Source: Candidatus Egaibacter danicus
GTDB lineage: Bacteria; Pseudomonadota; Gammaproteobacteria; Burkholderiales; Burkholderiaceae
Direction: 5' to 3'
Length of the DNA: 10,197 nucleotides
Assembly (NCBI GenBank): GCA_011391115.1
Contig: JAABRC010000032.1
Coordinates: 1 to 10,197, forward strand
Shown in pieces: positions 1 through 8,262 of the stretch. The position numbers were made by a program, and so were the translations under genes. Position 1 is the first letter of the stretch. Each line of letters opens with the position of its first letter. The notes under the pieces were generated by a model. The model did no database searches, was not told the DNA's origin, and saw nothing but the letters and a program-made list of their open reading frames with translations.

Positions 1-524
1 GTCACCAGCGGGATGACCACCAGCGCACAAATAAGGTAGCCCCAGGTGGGTGGAATGCCCAGTGCCAGTTCCAGCGCGTAGGCCATGACGGCAGCCTCCA
101 GCGCGAAGAAAATGAAGGTGAACGAGGCATAAATGAGCGACGTGAGGGTGGAGCCGATGTAACCGAAGCCCGCGCCGCGCGTGAGCAAATCCATGTCCAC
201 GCCGTAACGTGCCGCATACACGCTGATAGGCAGGCCAGCCAGGAAAATGATGAGCCCCGTGGCCACGATGGCCCAAAAGGCGTTCAGAAAGCCGTATTGC
301 ACAAACAGTGTGGCGCCTACCGCTTCCAGAATCAGGAACGAGGCCGCACCAAACGCCGTGTTGGCCACCCGCCATTCCGACCATTTCCGAAAGCTCTGCG
401 GCGTGTAGCGCAGGGCGTAATCTTCCATGGTTTCACTGGCGACCCAGGCGTTGTAGTCGCGGCGGATCTTCACCACGCGTTGTGGCGCGTCAGTCAGCGG
501 CGGTGATTCAGTCAGGTTTTGCAC
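1..524 (-). CDS. NCS1-permease-like membrane protein, possibly the N-terminus of a transporter-linked sensor kinase (partial)
   Basis: The reverse strand is open for 174 codons from a GTG at 524-522 to the left edge, where the gene is cut, so its C-terminus is unknown. A polar N-terminal segment holds RRDYNAWV (about residues 21-28) and EDYALRYTP (34-42). Hydrophobic helices follow at about 56-77, 82-105, 120-150 and 160-174. The motif [15 protein letters not shown] (108-122) resembles the conserved N-terminal region of NCS1 purine/cytosine/hydantoin permeases. From memory, similar N-termini also occur in Burkholderiales on hybrid histidine kinases with a transporter-like input domain; only the missing C-terminus can decide. 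An in-frame stop lies just upstream of the GTG; other possible starts are GTG at 476-474 or ATG at 428-426. No good ribosome binding site is visible. It is divergent from the urease operon, so a link to uptake or sensing of a nitrogen compound is plausible but inferred. Confidence 0.6.
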   Translation of the reverse strand, partial: MQNLTESPPLTDAPQRVVKIRRDYNAWVASETMEDYALRYTPQSFRKWSEWRVANTAFGAASFLILEAVGATLFVQYGFLNAFWAIVATGLIIFLAGLPISVYAARYGVDMDLLTRGAGFGYIGSTLTSLIYASFTFIFFALEAAVMAYALELALGIPPTWGYLICALVVIPLV

Positions 525-538
525 AGACGGAACGTGCA
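520..538. promoter_or_regulatory. inverted repeat TGCAC-N9-GTGCA, possible activator site
   Basis: Perfect 5-base arms (520-524 and 534-538) are centred about 95 bases before the predicted sigma-54 start. That is a usual distance for an enhancer-type activator. The arms equal the outer bases of the NtrC half-site (TGCACC...GGTGCA), but the spacer is 9 bases where the NtrC consensus has 7. It is therefore an imperfect candidate. It overlaps the GTG chosen as the start of the divergent gene. Weak evidence. Confidence 0.25.
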
Positions 539-597
539 GCTTTCATGCCATGCGACCGCCGTCCATCCGGCATTTGGCGTACCCGCGCACAGAAACA

Positions 598-613
598 GGG
601 CACGCGCCTTGCT
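598..613 (+). promoter_or_regulatory. sigma-54 (-24/-12) promoter of the urease operon
   Basis: The 16 bases GGGCACGCGCCTTGCT match the sigma-54 consensus TGGCACG-N4-TTGCW at every defined position except the first. The invariant GG (599-600) and GC (611-612) are separated by exactly 10 bases, as sigma-54 RNA polymerase requires. The expected transcription start is near 623-625, giving a leader of about 40 bases before ureA. Urease genes are often under nitrogen control through NtrC and sigma-54, so both position and type fit. An activator would bind further upstream, in or near the start of the divergent gene. Confidence 0.7.
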
Positions 614-665
614 TAATAATGATCAATCCTCCCAAACACCGCTGGCCGCCACACGCCTGACCATC

Positions 666-968
666 ATGGAACTCACCCCCCGCGAAAAAGACAAGTTGCT
701 GCTGTTCACCGCTGCGCTGCTGGCCGAGCGCCGCAAGGCGCGTGGCCTCAAGCTCAACTACCCGGAAAGCATGGCCCTGATCAGTGCCGCGGTCATGGAA
801 GGCGCGCGCGACGGCAAGACCGTCGCCCAGCTCATGAGCGAAGGCCGCACCGTGCTGACCCGCGCCGACGTGATGGACGGCATCGCCGAAATGATTCCCG
901 ACATCCAGGTGGAAGCCACTTTCCCTGACGGCACCAAGCTGGTGACCGTGCACCAGCCTATCGTATGA
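666..968 (+). CDS. ureA: urease subunit gamma
   Basis: The 100-residue protein has the full usual length of the free-standing gamma subunit of bacterial three-subunit ureases. It begins [20 protein letters not shown] and contains the family stretches [16 protein letters not shown] and [21 protein letters not shown], ending [14 protein letters not shown]. UreA is cytoplasmic and packs with UreB and UreC into the (UreABC)3 enzyme, which hydrolyses urea to ammonia and carbamate. The start at 666 is chosen because UreA begins with MxLTPREK; a longer open frame back to 519 would run through the promoter. No clear Shine-Dalgarno sequence precedes it. It is the first gene of the operon, just downstream of the sigma-54 promoter, and 64 bases separate it from ureJ. 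ureD, often found directly upstream, is not there. Confidence 0.95.
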   Translation: MELTPREKDKLLLFTAALLAERRKARGLKLNYPESMALISAAVMEGARDGKTVAQLMSEGRTVLTRADVMDGIAEMIPDIQVEATFPDGTKLVTVHQPIV

Positions 969-1032
969 ACAACCCCCGGCTTGCCCACTGCGTGTGGCCG
1001 CTTGTTAACCGATCCCACTTACGGAGACTACG

Positions 1033-1635
1033 ATGAACCCACGAGTCAAATTCGCTCTTCTTTTAATAGCTGCTTGCGCAATACCCACGGGGGCTATGGC
1101 CCATATTGGGGTTGACAACCATGAACATTCCGGGTTTTTGACCGGGTTTCTACATCCAATTGGCGGCATGGACCATCTGGCAGCGATGGTGTCTGTCGGC
1201 TTGTGGAGCGCACTGGCAGCGCGTCGGGCTGGCCCCGCGTTGCTGTGGGGCCCTCTGGGTTTTGCCAGCATGTTGCTGGTGGGTGCGCTCATCGGCCTGC
1301 AGGGCATCGCCATCCCGGCCGTGGAGCCCATGATCGCAGCGTCGTTGCTGGTAACGGGTCTTCTGGTGGTCAGCCGCTTGCGAGTGCCGGGTATCGCTGC
1401 GGCGCTCATCGTCGGCGTGTTTGCGGTGTTTCACGGTCTGGCCCACGGCTACGAACTGGCTGGCAGCCCCAGTGCCTTGCATACACTGGCCGGGATGCTG
1501 ACCGCCACCGTGTTGTTGCACGCCGCCGGTTTGACGCTGGGCTGGGCCTTGCGCTCTACCCCCGTGTGGGTGCCCCGCATCGCTGGTGCCGCCGTGGTTT
1601 TTTTCGGCGGCGTGATCTTGTTGCAACTGGCCTGA
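1033..1635 (+). CDS. ureJ: HupE/UreJ family nickel-handling membrane protein
   Basis: The 200-residue protein starts with a likely signal peptide (about 1-23, ending AMA) and is then strongly hydrophobic with about six membrane helices. Two family signatures are present: HPIGGMDH (41-48) and HGLAHGYEL (134-142), whose His, Asp and Glu residues are thought to bind nickel. HupE/UreJ proteins are inner-membrane nickel permeases or carriers that serve hydrogenase or urease. A ribosome site GGAGA at 1023-1027 supports the start. The mature N-terminus would begin with His24, followed by His30 and His32, a possible metal-capturing end. The gene sits between ureA and ureB, so nickel supply for this urease is its probable job. 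The DNA for the signal peptide overlaps a short dispersed repeat (1054-1104), which may have reshaped this leader. Confidence 0.9.
   Translation: MNPRVKFALLLIAACAIPTGAMAHIGVDNHEHSGFLTGFLHPIGGMDHLAAMVSVGLWSALAARRAGPALLWGPLGFASMLLVGALIGLQGIAIPAVEPMIAASLLVTGLLVVSRLRVPGIAAALIVGVFAVFHGLAHGYELAGSPSALHTLAGMLTATVLLHAAGLTLGWALRSTPVWVPRIAGAAVVFFGGVILLQLA
1054..1104 (+). repeat. dispersed short repeat, copy 1, inside the ureJ start region
   Basis: This 51-base stretch begins GCTCTTCTTTTAATAGCTGC and continues TTGCGCAATACCCACGGG, then GGCTAT and GGCCCAT. It carries inverted ends ATAGC (1066-1070) and GCTAT (1093-1097). By hand alignment 33 of its first 42 bases match copy 2 (4359-4408, opposite strand), and about 33 of 51 match copy 3 (4959-5009, opposite strand). 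All three share the core AGCT-G/A-CT-T/C-GCGCA. It lies in frame inside ureJ and encodes the hydrophobic core of the signal peptide. I recall similar sequences scattered through Comamonadaceae genomes, but cannot confirm it here. Confidence 0.5.
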
Positions 1636-1658
1636 GTGGCGCACAGGCGTAACGCACC

Positions 1659-1963
1659 ATGACCCCCGGCGAAATCATCACCGACGAAGACGAGCACATC
1701 CTCAACACGGGCCGACGCACCGTAACACTGGTTGTCCAAAACACGGCGGACCGGCCCATTCAGGTCGGCTCGCACTACCACTTTGCCGAGACCAATGGCG
1801 CGCTGGGCTTTGACCGGGCTGCCGCACAGGGCATGCGGTTGAACATTGCGTCAGGCTCTGCAGTCAGGTTCGAGCCGGGGCAACAGCGCACCGTCGAATT
1901 GGTGGACTACGCGGGAGGCCGGATTGTGTATGGCTTTCGTGGACTAACACAAGGGAAACTCTG

Positions 1964-1964
<1 letters not shown>
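1659..1964 (+). CDS. ureB: urease subunit beta
   Basis: The 101-residue protein has the usual length of a separate beta subunit. It starts [19 protein letters not shown], with the family core [21 protein letters not shown] at about 22-42, the [14 protein letters not shown] segment, and an end GFRGLTQG. UreB is a small beta-rich cytoplasmic subunit of the urease trimer. In bacteria it helps the activation complex reach the buried nickel site of UreC. The gene begins 23 bases after ureJ and its stop overlaps the ureC start by one base (TGATG at 1962-1966), so the two are translationally coupled. No clear ribosome site lies before its own start. Confidence 0.95.
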
Positions 1965-3681
<1,717 letters not shown>

Positions 3682-3682
<1 letters not shown>

Positions 3683-4269
3683 TGCTCCAAATATCGAAAC
3701 TGATGCCCCAGGGTGCCGGGCTGGCCCCGGTACTGATCAAACGCGCCGCCACGGTGGAACTGGATTGGGACGTGCGTCAGAAAAGCCGCTTTGACGCAAC
3801 CGACTCAACCGGTCGCCAACTGGGTGTCTTTTTGCCACGCGGCACGGTGGCGCGCGGTGGCGATGTTCTGGTCGCCGAAGACGGCTCGCTGATCAAGGTG
3901 GTGGCTGCACCACAGTCCGTGCTGCGCATCACGCATTGCACCGAACACGGTACCCCGTATGACCTGATTCGCGCGGCCTACCACCTGGGTAACCGCCACG
4001 TGCCAATTGAGTTGAAACCCGATCACCTGAAGATCGAGCCCGACCATGTGCTGGCCGACATGTTGCGCGCGATGCACCTGATTGTGAATACAGTCAATGA
4101 AGCATTCGAGCCGGAGAATGGTGCTTACGCCACGGGCGGCCATGCGCACACTGGGCACGGGCACAACCATGACCACGACGATCATGGCCACAAGCATTCC
4201 CATGAGCACGCCGCCACGCCTGCCGCTACGGGGCATGTGCATGGCCCCGGCTGCGGGCACGACCACTGA
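3682..4269 (+). CDS. ureE: urease accessory protein UreE, nickel metallochaperone
   Basis: The 195-residue protein has the UreE two-domain plan. A peptide-binding-like N-terminal domain (about 1-75) contains VLPRGT-like [19 protein letters not shown]. The metal-binding domain (about 76-150) has [13 protein letters not shown], where His101 and His106 lie near the dimer-interface nickel site. The tail (152-195) is histidine-rich: 15 His in 44 residues, many in H-x-H pattern, plus one Cys. Such tails, as in K. aerogenes UreE, bind several nickel ions. UreE receives nickel, probably from UreG or the uptake system, and delivers it to the UreC maturation complex. Its ATG overlaps the ureC stop by one base (TGATG). 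ureF follows after 11 bases. Confidence 0.95.
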
Positions 4270-4280
4270 ACATACTGCGC

Positions 4281-4958
4281 ATGCTTGACGCCAGCCTGAT
4301 GCAGCTGATGTGGCTGGCTTCGCCAGCCCTGCCCATTGGCGGGTTTTCATACTCCGAAGGCCTTGAAGCCGCCGTGGATAGTGCGCGAGCAGCTACAGAA
4401 ACAGGAGCAAAAGACTGGCTACTGGATCAACTGCACATTAGTCTGGCACGATCTGATCTGGCCGTAGTCGCCCAAGCCATTCCCGCCTGGCGGCAGGCTG
4501 ACGCAAAGCGCATCGCCGGATTGAATGCCTGGGTTCTACAGACTCGCGAGAGCAGCGAGCTGCGTCAGCAAAGCGAGCAGATGGGTCGCTCCCTGCTGGA
4601 ATGGCTGCGCAATCACACAACGGCACGTGCGGAGCAGATCGACCTGCTGGCCGGTCTGCAACCCACTTATCCGGTGGCCTTTGCATTGGCTGCCAGCAGC
4701 ACCGGCGCACCGGTGCGCGACTGCCTGCTGACCTACGCCTTCGGCTGGGCCGAAAACATGACGCAGGCGGCTATCAAATCGGTGCCACTGGGTCAAAGCG
4801 CGGGGCAGCGTATCCTGTCTGCGTTGACGGCTGAAATCCCGGCTGCTATCGATCACGCTCTGGCACTGGACGACGACAGTCGTCAGGCTTTTTCCCCCAT
4901 GCTGGCCATCTTGAGCAGCCAGCATGAGATTCAGTATTCAAGGCTTTTTAGATCGTAA
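4281..4958 (+). CDS. ureF: urease accessory protein UreF
   Basis: The 225-residue all-helical protein carries the UreF hallmarks: [21 protein letters not shown] near the start (about 9-29), YPVAFALAA in the middle, and [16 protein letters not shown] (about 158-172). It ends with the usual SRLFRS. UreF binds UreD and recruits the GTPase UreG, gating GTP hydrolysis as nickel enters apo-urease. With ureD missing from this operon, its partner must be encoded elsewhere. The start at 4281 gives the standard N-terminus; no strong ribosome site precedes it, only an 11-base gap after ureE. Repeat copy 2 lies in frame near residues 27-43, encoding a segment between the conserved GLEAAVD and the next helix. 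Confidence 0.94.
   Translation: MLDASLMQLMWLASPALPIGGFSYSEGLEAAVDSARAATETGAKDWLLDQLHISLARSDLAVVAQAIPAWRQADAKRIAGLNAWVLQTRESSELRQQSEQMGRSLLEWLRNHTTARAEQIDLLAGLQPTYPVAFALAASSTGAPVRDCLLTYAFGWAENMTQAAIKSVPLGQSAGQRILSALTAEIPAAIDHALALDDDSRQAFSPMLAILSSQHEIQYSRLFRS
4359..4408 (-). repeat. dispersed short repeat, copy 2, inside ureF
   Basis: Read on the minus strand it begins GCTCCTGTTTCTGTAGCTGC and continues TCGCGCACTATCCACGGC. Starting from TAGCTGCT, 24 of 28 bases match copy 1 by hand count. It is in opposite orientation to copy 1. Part of the match covers codons for a conserved UreF segment, so some of the similarity could be chance or convergence; the 5' part (4382-4408) is the clearer piece. 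Confidence 0.4.
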
Positions 4959-5009
4959 ATGACCTCTAGCCCTCTCCTTTATTGCGCAAGTAGCTCCTTT
5001 ATCAATAGC
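4959..5009 (-). repeat. dispersed short repeat, copy 3, filling the ureF-ureG spacer
   Basis: Read on the minus strand it begins GCTATTGATAAAGGAGCTAC and continues TTGCGCAATAAAGGAGAG, then GGCTAGAGGTCAT. It shares AGCT-x-CTTGCGCAATA and GGGCTA with copy 1 at identical spacing. It starts immediately after the ureF stop codon and takes up 51 of the 59 bases before ureG. The spacer therefore seems to be made of the repeat, while the other genes from ureB to ureF overlap or lie 11 bases apart. Confidence 0.55.
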
Positions 5010-5017
5010 AAATCACC

Positions 5018-5680
5018 ATGTCCGCACTGCACCACATTCCTAACCGCACCAAGAACCTGCCCCCCCTGCGCGTGGGGATCGGCGGCCCTGTGGGTTCTGG
5101 CAAGACCACGCTGCTGGAAATGCTGTGCAAAGCCATGCGCGAGAAATATGACTTGGTGGCCATCACCAATGACATCTACACAAAAGAAGATCAACGCATT
5201 CTCACCGTCAGCGGTGCACTACCCGCGGAGCGCATCATGGGTGTAGAGACCGGCGGTTGCCCGCACACCGCCATCCGCGAAGACGCCTCCATCAACCTGG
5301 AAGCCATCGACCGCATGCTGGTCGAATTCCCCAATGCTGACGTGGTGTTTATTGAGAGCGGTGGCGACAACCTGGCTGCCACTTTCAGCCCCGAACTGAG
5401 CGACCTGACCATTTACGTGATCGATGTGGCCGCTGGCGAAAAAATTCCCCGCAAGGGCGGCCCCGGCATCACCAAAAGCGACATGTTCGTCATCAACAAG
5501 ACTGACCTGGCGCCCCACGTGGGCGCTGATCTGAAAGTGATGGAGGCCGATACGGTGCGCATGCGCACAACGCCAAAAGGCCTCAAGCCTTTCGTCATGA
5601 CCAACCTGAAGACCCTGGACGGCCTGAAAGATGTGATTTCTTTCATCGAAACCAAAGGCATGCTGCAAGCCAGCGCTTGA
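5018..5680 (+). CDS. ureG: urease accessory protein UreG, GTPase
   Basis: The 220-residue SIMIBI-class GTPase couples GTP hydrolysis to nickel insertion into urease. Visible motifs in order are the P-loop GPVGSGKT (23-30), TNDIYTKED (50-58), the nickel-binding Cys81-Pro-His83 in [19 protein letters not shown] (113-118), and the guanine-specifying NKTD (160-163). Length and ends are typical, and the start [12 protein letters not shown] is the usual one for betaproteobacterial UreG. It is separated from ureF by 59 bases made almost entirely of repeat copy 3, and no clear Shine-Dalgarno sequence is visible. It is the last gene of the urease run; a hairpin follows its stop. Confidence 0.97.
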   Translation: MSALHHIPNRTKNLPPLRVGIGGPVGSGKTTLLEMLCKAMREKYDLVAITNDIYTKEDQRILTVSGALPAERIMGVETGGCPHTAIREDASINLEAIDRMLVEFPNADVVFIESGGDNLAATFSPELSDLTIYVIDVAAGEKIPRKGGPGITKSDMFVINKTDLAPHVGADLKVMEADTVRMRTTPKGLKPFVMTNLKTLDGLKDVISFIETKGMLQASA

Positions 5681-5688
5681 CTGCGCAC

Positions 5689-5710
5689 GCCCTGTTTCTC
5701 AAATCAGGGC
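5689..5710 (+). terminator. hairpin after ureG, possible transcription terminator
   Basis: GCCCTG (5689-5694) pairs with CAGGGC (5705-5710). The adjoining TTT (5695-5697) can pair with AAA (5701-5703) around a CTC loop with a one-base bulge. It begins 8 bases after the ureG stop, the right place to end the urease transcript. There is no run of T downstream, so it is not a canonical intrinsic terminator and could instead stabilise the mRNA 3' end. Confidence 0.4.
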
Positions 5711-5771
5711 AACATCCTGAAAGGCGTAGACTTGTTCAACTGATGGAATACATCTGAGAGGGAACCGAGCC

Positions 5772-6455
5772 ATGGATTTGCTGGATTTCGCTCGCGGCCC
5801 AGCGCTGGCCGTCGCGCTCGTTGTCTTTGTTCTGGGATCGCTTTGGCGCCTGATCGCTGTATTGCGACGCCCGCGAATGCCGGACCTCTCACCAGCACGC
5901 GACGGCGCACCGTCTAACCTGGCGGGCGCATGGCGCAACATCCTGCGCGGCATGTGGCCGCGCAAGGAGTTTGGTCCAGGTCCGCAGGTGGTCACCATCA
6001 ACGGCTATGTCTTCCATATCGGTCTGGCACTGATATTTTTCGGCTACGCACCCCACATCGCCTTCATCCACCGCCTCACCGGCCTGTCGTGGCCTGCCCT
6101 GCCAGACATAGTGATGTATCTCGCCGCCGGTGCCACCATCATCGCAATGTTGCTGGCGCTGTTTGCGCGCATGACCACCCCGGTGCGAAGAAAAATCTCG
6201 ATTGCCGATGACTGGATCACCTGGACCATCACTTTCCTGCCTGTGATCACGGGTATGGCGGTGATCACCGAGCCCTCGGCGATTGTCCTGGCGCGAGACC
6301 ATGTCATCTACCGGGGCCCATTGGCCGTACATCTGATAACGCTGGAACTGCTGCTGATCTGGTTCCCGTTCGGCAAGCTGATGCACGCCTTCCTGTTCGC
6401 CTTCTCGCGCGGGGCCACCGGCATGCGCTTCAGCCATCGGGGAGTCAAACTATGA
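5772..6455 (+). CDS. NarI/DsrM-like membrane cytochrome b subunit
   Basis: The 227-residue protein has five predicted membrane helices (about 12-31, 79-98, 112-133, 148-166, 185-208), the topology of the nitrate reductase gamma subunit NarI and its relatives DsrM, TmcC and HdrE. Candidate haem b ligands are His82 (VFHIG) in helix 2, His95 or His100 at the end of that helix, and His187 and His205 in helix 5. The 18-residue spacing of the last two equals that of the NarI ligands. No narGHJ genes lie nearby, so nitrate reduction is unlikely. The partner is the HdrD-like gene, whose ATG overlaps this stop (ATGA at 6452-6455). Together they should move electrons between the quinone pool and an iron-sulfur thiol/disulfide site. 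GAGAGGGA at 5756-5763 is a fair ribosome site. The true physiological direction is unknown. Confidence 0.8.
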   Translation: MDLLDFARGPALAVALVVFVLGSLWRLIAVLRRPRMPDLSPARDGAPSNLAGAWRNILRGMWPRKEFGPGPQVVTINGYVFHIGLALIFFGYAPHIAFIHRLTGLSWPALPDIVMYLAAGATIIAMLLALFARMTTPVRRKISIADDWITWTITFLPVITGMAVITEPSAIVLARDHVIYRGPLAVHLITLELLLIWFPFGKLMHAFLFAFSRGATGMRFSHRGVKL

Positions 6456-7756
6456 GCACTGCTGTTTCCGCAACAAAAGCCTTCGACCAGCAGGGCACCC
6501 TGAGTGACGAGGCGCGTGTCAATGCCGCCATGGGCAGCTTCGTCTCCGAGTTCGGTGTCACCGCTTCGCTGCATATGGAGTCCTGCGTGCGCTGCGGCCT
6601 GTGCGCCGATGCCTGCCACTTTCATGTGGTCACTGGTGACCCTAAGTACACGCCGATCTACAAGCTCGAACCGTTTCGCCGAGCCTACCTGCGCGAGGTC
6701 AGCCCGCTGGCGCCGCTGATTCGGGCGCTGGGTCTGGTCAGGAAGCCTCGCATTGAAGATTTGCAGCAGTGGCAGGAACTGCTGTACGACTCCTGCAATA
6801 TGTGCGGCCGCTGCACATTGGCCTGTCCGATGGGCATCGACATTGCCGAGCTGGTGAAGGAAGCGCGTCACGGCATGTTCAAGGCCGGCCTGGTGCCCGA
6901 CCGGCTGGCGCTGATGGACCGCACCGCGCGTCAGTGGGGCAGCACGGCCACTCCAGGCGAAGATCTGCCAGACATCCTGGCCGAGGTGTCGGCAGAGCAT
7001 GAGGTAGCGATTCCCTGCAACCTGGAGCACGCCGACGTCCTGGTCACAGCCGCGCCGGCCGAACTGGGCGAACACACCAAGGCGCTGGCCGATGCTGCAA
7101 AAATTCTCAATCGCATCGGTGTGAAGTGGACGATGCACCAGGGCGGCTTTGACGCGTCCAACATCGGATTCAACAACGGTGACCTGGAGTTGCAGGAGAA
7201 GCTCACGCGCGCCCTGGTCGATACCGCCGTGAAAATCGGCGCCAGGACCGTGCTGCTGCCAGAATGCGGCCACGCCTACGGCGCCGCCCGCTGGGAAGCC
7301 GCCAAATGGTATGGTCAGGCCCTGCCAGTGCGCATCATCCACATGACCGAGTTTCTGGACGAGCTGATTACCTCCGGTCAGATCCGCGTGAACAAGATCG
7401 GCGAGACGGCGACTTTCCATGACCCCTGCCAGATCGTGCGGCGCGGCGGGCTGGAAGCGGCGGCACGACGGGTGCTGGCCGCCCTGGGCTTTGAGTTGAT
7501 CGAGCTCGAAAACCATGGCCTGACGGGTTATTGCTGCGGTGGTGGTGGTGGCGTGGTGTCGAACCAGCGCGCAACACCGTTGCGCCACAAGGTGTTCGAG
7601 CTGAAGCAGCAGCAGGTCGAGGCGACCGGTGCCAAGCGCTTCGTCACGAGTTGCGGCCAGTGTCGTATCACACTTGATATGGGTGCGAAACATACAAATT
7701 GGGACAAGCCAACCGAGAGCCTGCTGGAACTGGTAGCCGACAACCTCGAAGATTGA
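6452..7756 (+). CDS. HdrD/DsrK-like iron-sulfur protein (two 4Fe-4S plus CCG domain)
   Basis: This 434-residue protein has two [4Fe-4S] motifs near the N-terminus: C45-C48-C51-C55 (CVRCGLCADAC) and C115-C118-C121-C125 (CNMCGRCTLAC). A C-terminal CCG domain of the HdrB/HdrD type follows: C326 (HDPC), C361-C362 (GYCCGGGGG) and C401-x-x-C404. This gives CX34CCX38CXXC, close to the family pattern for the noncubane or heterodisulfide-active cluster. The first half of the usual CCG duplication is degenerate: where CCG is expected there is HQGG (229-232), and only C272 remains. A single intact CCG site is reminiscent of DsrK. Related proteins reduce or oxidise disulfides or persulfides at the cytoplasmic face of the membrane. 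Its start overlaps the NarI-like gene. GlpC/LldE-type oxidoreductases are more distant alternatives. The substrate is unknown. Confidence 0.82.
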   Translation: MSTAVSATKAFDQQGTLSDEARVNAAMGSFVSEFGVTASLHMESCVRCGLCADACHFHVVTGDPKYTPIYKLEPFRRAYLREVSPLAPLIRALGLVRKPRIEDLQQWQELLYDSCNMCGRCTLACPMGIDIAELVKEARHGMFKAGLVPDRLALMDRTARQWGSTATPGEDLPDILAEVSAEHEVAIPCNLEHADVLVTAAPAELGEHTKALADAAKILNRIGVKWTMHQGGFDASNIGFNNGDLELQEKLTRALVDTAVKIGARTVLLPECGHAYGAARWEAAKWYGQALPVRIIHMTEFLDELITSGQIRVNKIGETATFHDPCQIVRRGGLEAAARRVLAALGFELIELENHGLTGYCCGGGGGVVSNQRATPLRHKVFELKQQQVEATGAKRFVTSCGQCRITLDMGAKHTNWDKPTESLLELVADNLED

Positions 7757-7830
7757 TCGTTACAAAATGGGGGGCCAACTCAACCACCCACTCTGACAGT
7801 CCGGCTTTGCTGGAGGGCACAAGCCCCTAT

Positions 7831-7845
7831 TACCCATATGGGCTA
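7831..7845. promoter_or_regulatory. near-palindrome around CCCATATGGG, possible operator
   Basis: TACCCATATGGGCTA contains the perfect 10-base palindrome CCCATATGGG (7833-7842), flanked by the ATTACCC direct repeats. It lies about 160 bases upstream of tusA, between the redox pair and the sulfur-carrier genes. A dimeric regulator could bind it, but no regulator is encoded in the window and no consensus was recognised. Confidence 0.25.
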
Positions 7846-7869
7846 CCCAGCATTACCCTTTGCGGTGAT

Positions 7870-7887
7870 AGACGCATCGGGGCGTCT
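7870..7887 (+). other. hairpin AGACGC-N6-GCGTCT in the tusA upstream region
   Basis: A perfect 6-base stem encloses a 6-base loop (ATCGGG). No T-run follows, so it is a weak terminator candidate. It may instead be a leader structure of the tusA transcript. Confidence 0.3.
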
Positions 7888-8003
7888 CCTCAAGAATTAA
7901 TCCATGTGGCGTAGTGGGTACAAGATGCCTGTTACGCAGGATTGACCGTGCTTTCCCGCAACCAGTCCAGCACCCACAATTAGTCAACCAACGGAGACAA
8001 GAC

Positions 8004-8231
8004 ATGGAATTCAACAAGGAATTTGACGCATCTGGCCTGGCCTGCCCGCTACCCATCGTGAAAACCAAGAAGGCGCTGGCCGATATGACTTCCGGGCAGG
8101 TGCTGCGTGTCGTCGCCACTGATCCTGGTTCGGTGTGCGACATGGCCGCCTTTGCGGAGCAGACGGGCAATGCGTTGCTGGAACAAGGCAGCGAAAACAG
8201 CAAGTTCGTTTTCTACCTCAAAAAAGCCTGA
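8004..8231 (+). CDS. tusA: TusA family sulfur carrier protein
   Basis: The 75-residue protein has the TusA/SirA signature LACPLPIVKTKKAL, with the sulfur-accepting Cys14 in the Cys-Pro-x-Pro motif. After it come VLRVVATDPGSVCDMAAFAEQTGN and a short C-terminal strand. A second cysteine, Cys45, sits in the GSVCDM turn. TusA proteins carry a persulfide on the CPxP cysteine and pass it between cytoplasmic partners for tRNA thiolation, cofactor synthesis or sulfur oxidation. The start at 8004 is fixed by GGAG at 7993-7996 and by family length; a longer open frame from 7914 has no such support. It is followed after 31 bases by the DsrE2-like gene, the classic tusA-dsrE2 pairing of sulfur-metabolising bacteria, so a role in sulfur transfer or oxidation is more likely than tRNA modification alone. 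Confidence 0.92.
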   Translation: MEFNKEFDASGLACPLPIVKTKKALADMTSGQVLRVVATDPGSVCDMAAFAEQTGNALLEQGSENSKFVFYLKKA

Positions 8232-8262
8232 GTCCCGCCACCAACCGCTCCGGAGCACACGC

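Larger units (their letters stand above)
7757..8003. other. 247-base gene-free region before tusA, rich in small repeats
   Basis: No convincing gene lies here. It contains several small hairpins: TCCGGC-ttt-GCTGGA near 7799-7813, GGGC-acaa-GCCC at 7815-7826, CCCATATGGG at 7833-7842, AGACGC-N6-GCGTCT at 7870-7887, and CCTG-ttacg-CAGG near 7929-7941. There are also two direct ATTACCC repeats (7829-7835 and 7852-7858) with a related CTACCC between them (7843-7848). The region probably ends the transcript of the NarI-like/HdrD-like pair and holds the promoter and leader of tusA. No clear -35/-10 or sigma-54 promoter could be assigned and no known RNA family was recognised. Confidence 0.5.

Noticed and set aside
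297..616. Plus-strand open frames before ureA
   Set aside because: They lie opposite the NCS1-like gene, whose reverse-strand translation has coherent membrane helices and family motifs; the plus frames show none.
613..621. TTAATAAT as a sigma-70 -10 box for ureA
   Set aside because: No acceptable -35 hexamer lies 16-18 bases upstream, and the overlapping sigma-54 match is much stronger.
5772..6455. Respiratory nitrate reductase gamma subunit (narI)
   Set aside because: No narG, narH or narJ is adjacent, and the coupled partner is an HdrD/DsrK-like protein, so a DsrM/TmcC-type role fits better.
6308..7693. 461-codon open frame on the minus strand across the NarI-like and HdrD-like genes
   Set aside because: The plus-strand genes carry clear haem and iron-sulfur motifs; the reverse frame is a GC-driven shadow.
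7914..8003. 30-codon N-terminal extension of tusA
   Set aside because: TusA proteins are about 75-80 residues, and GGAG at 7993-7996 marks the start at 8004.
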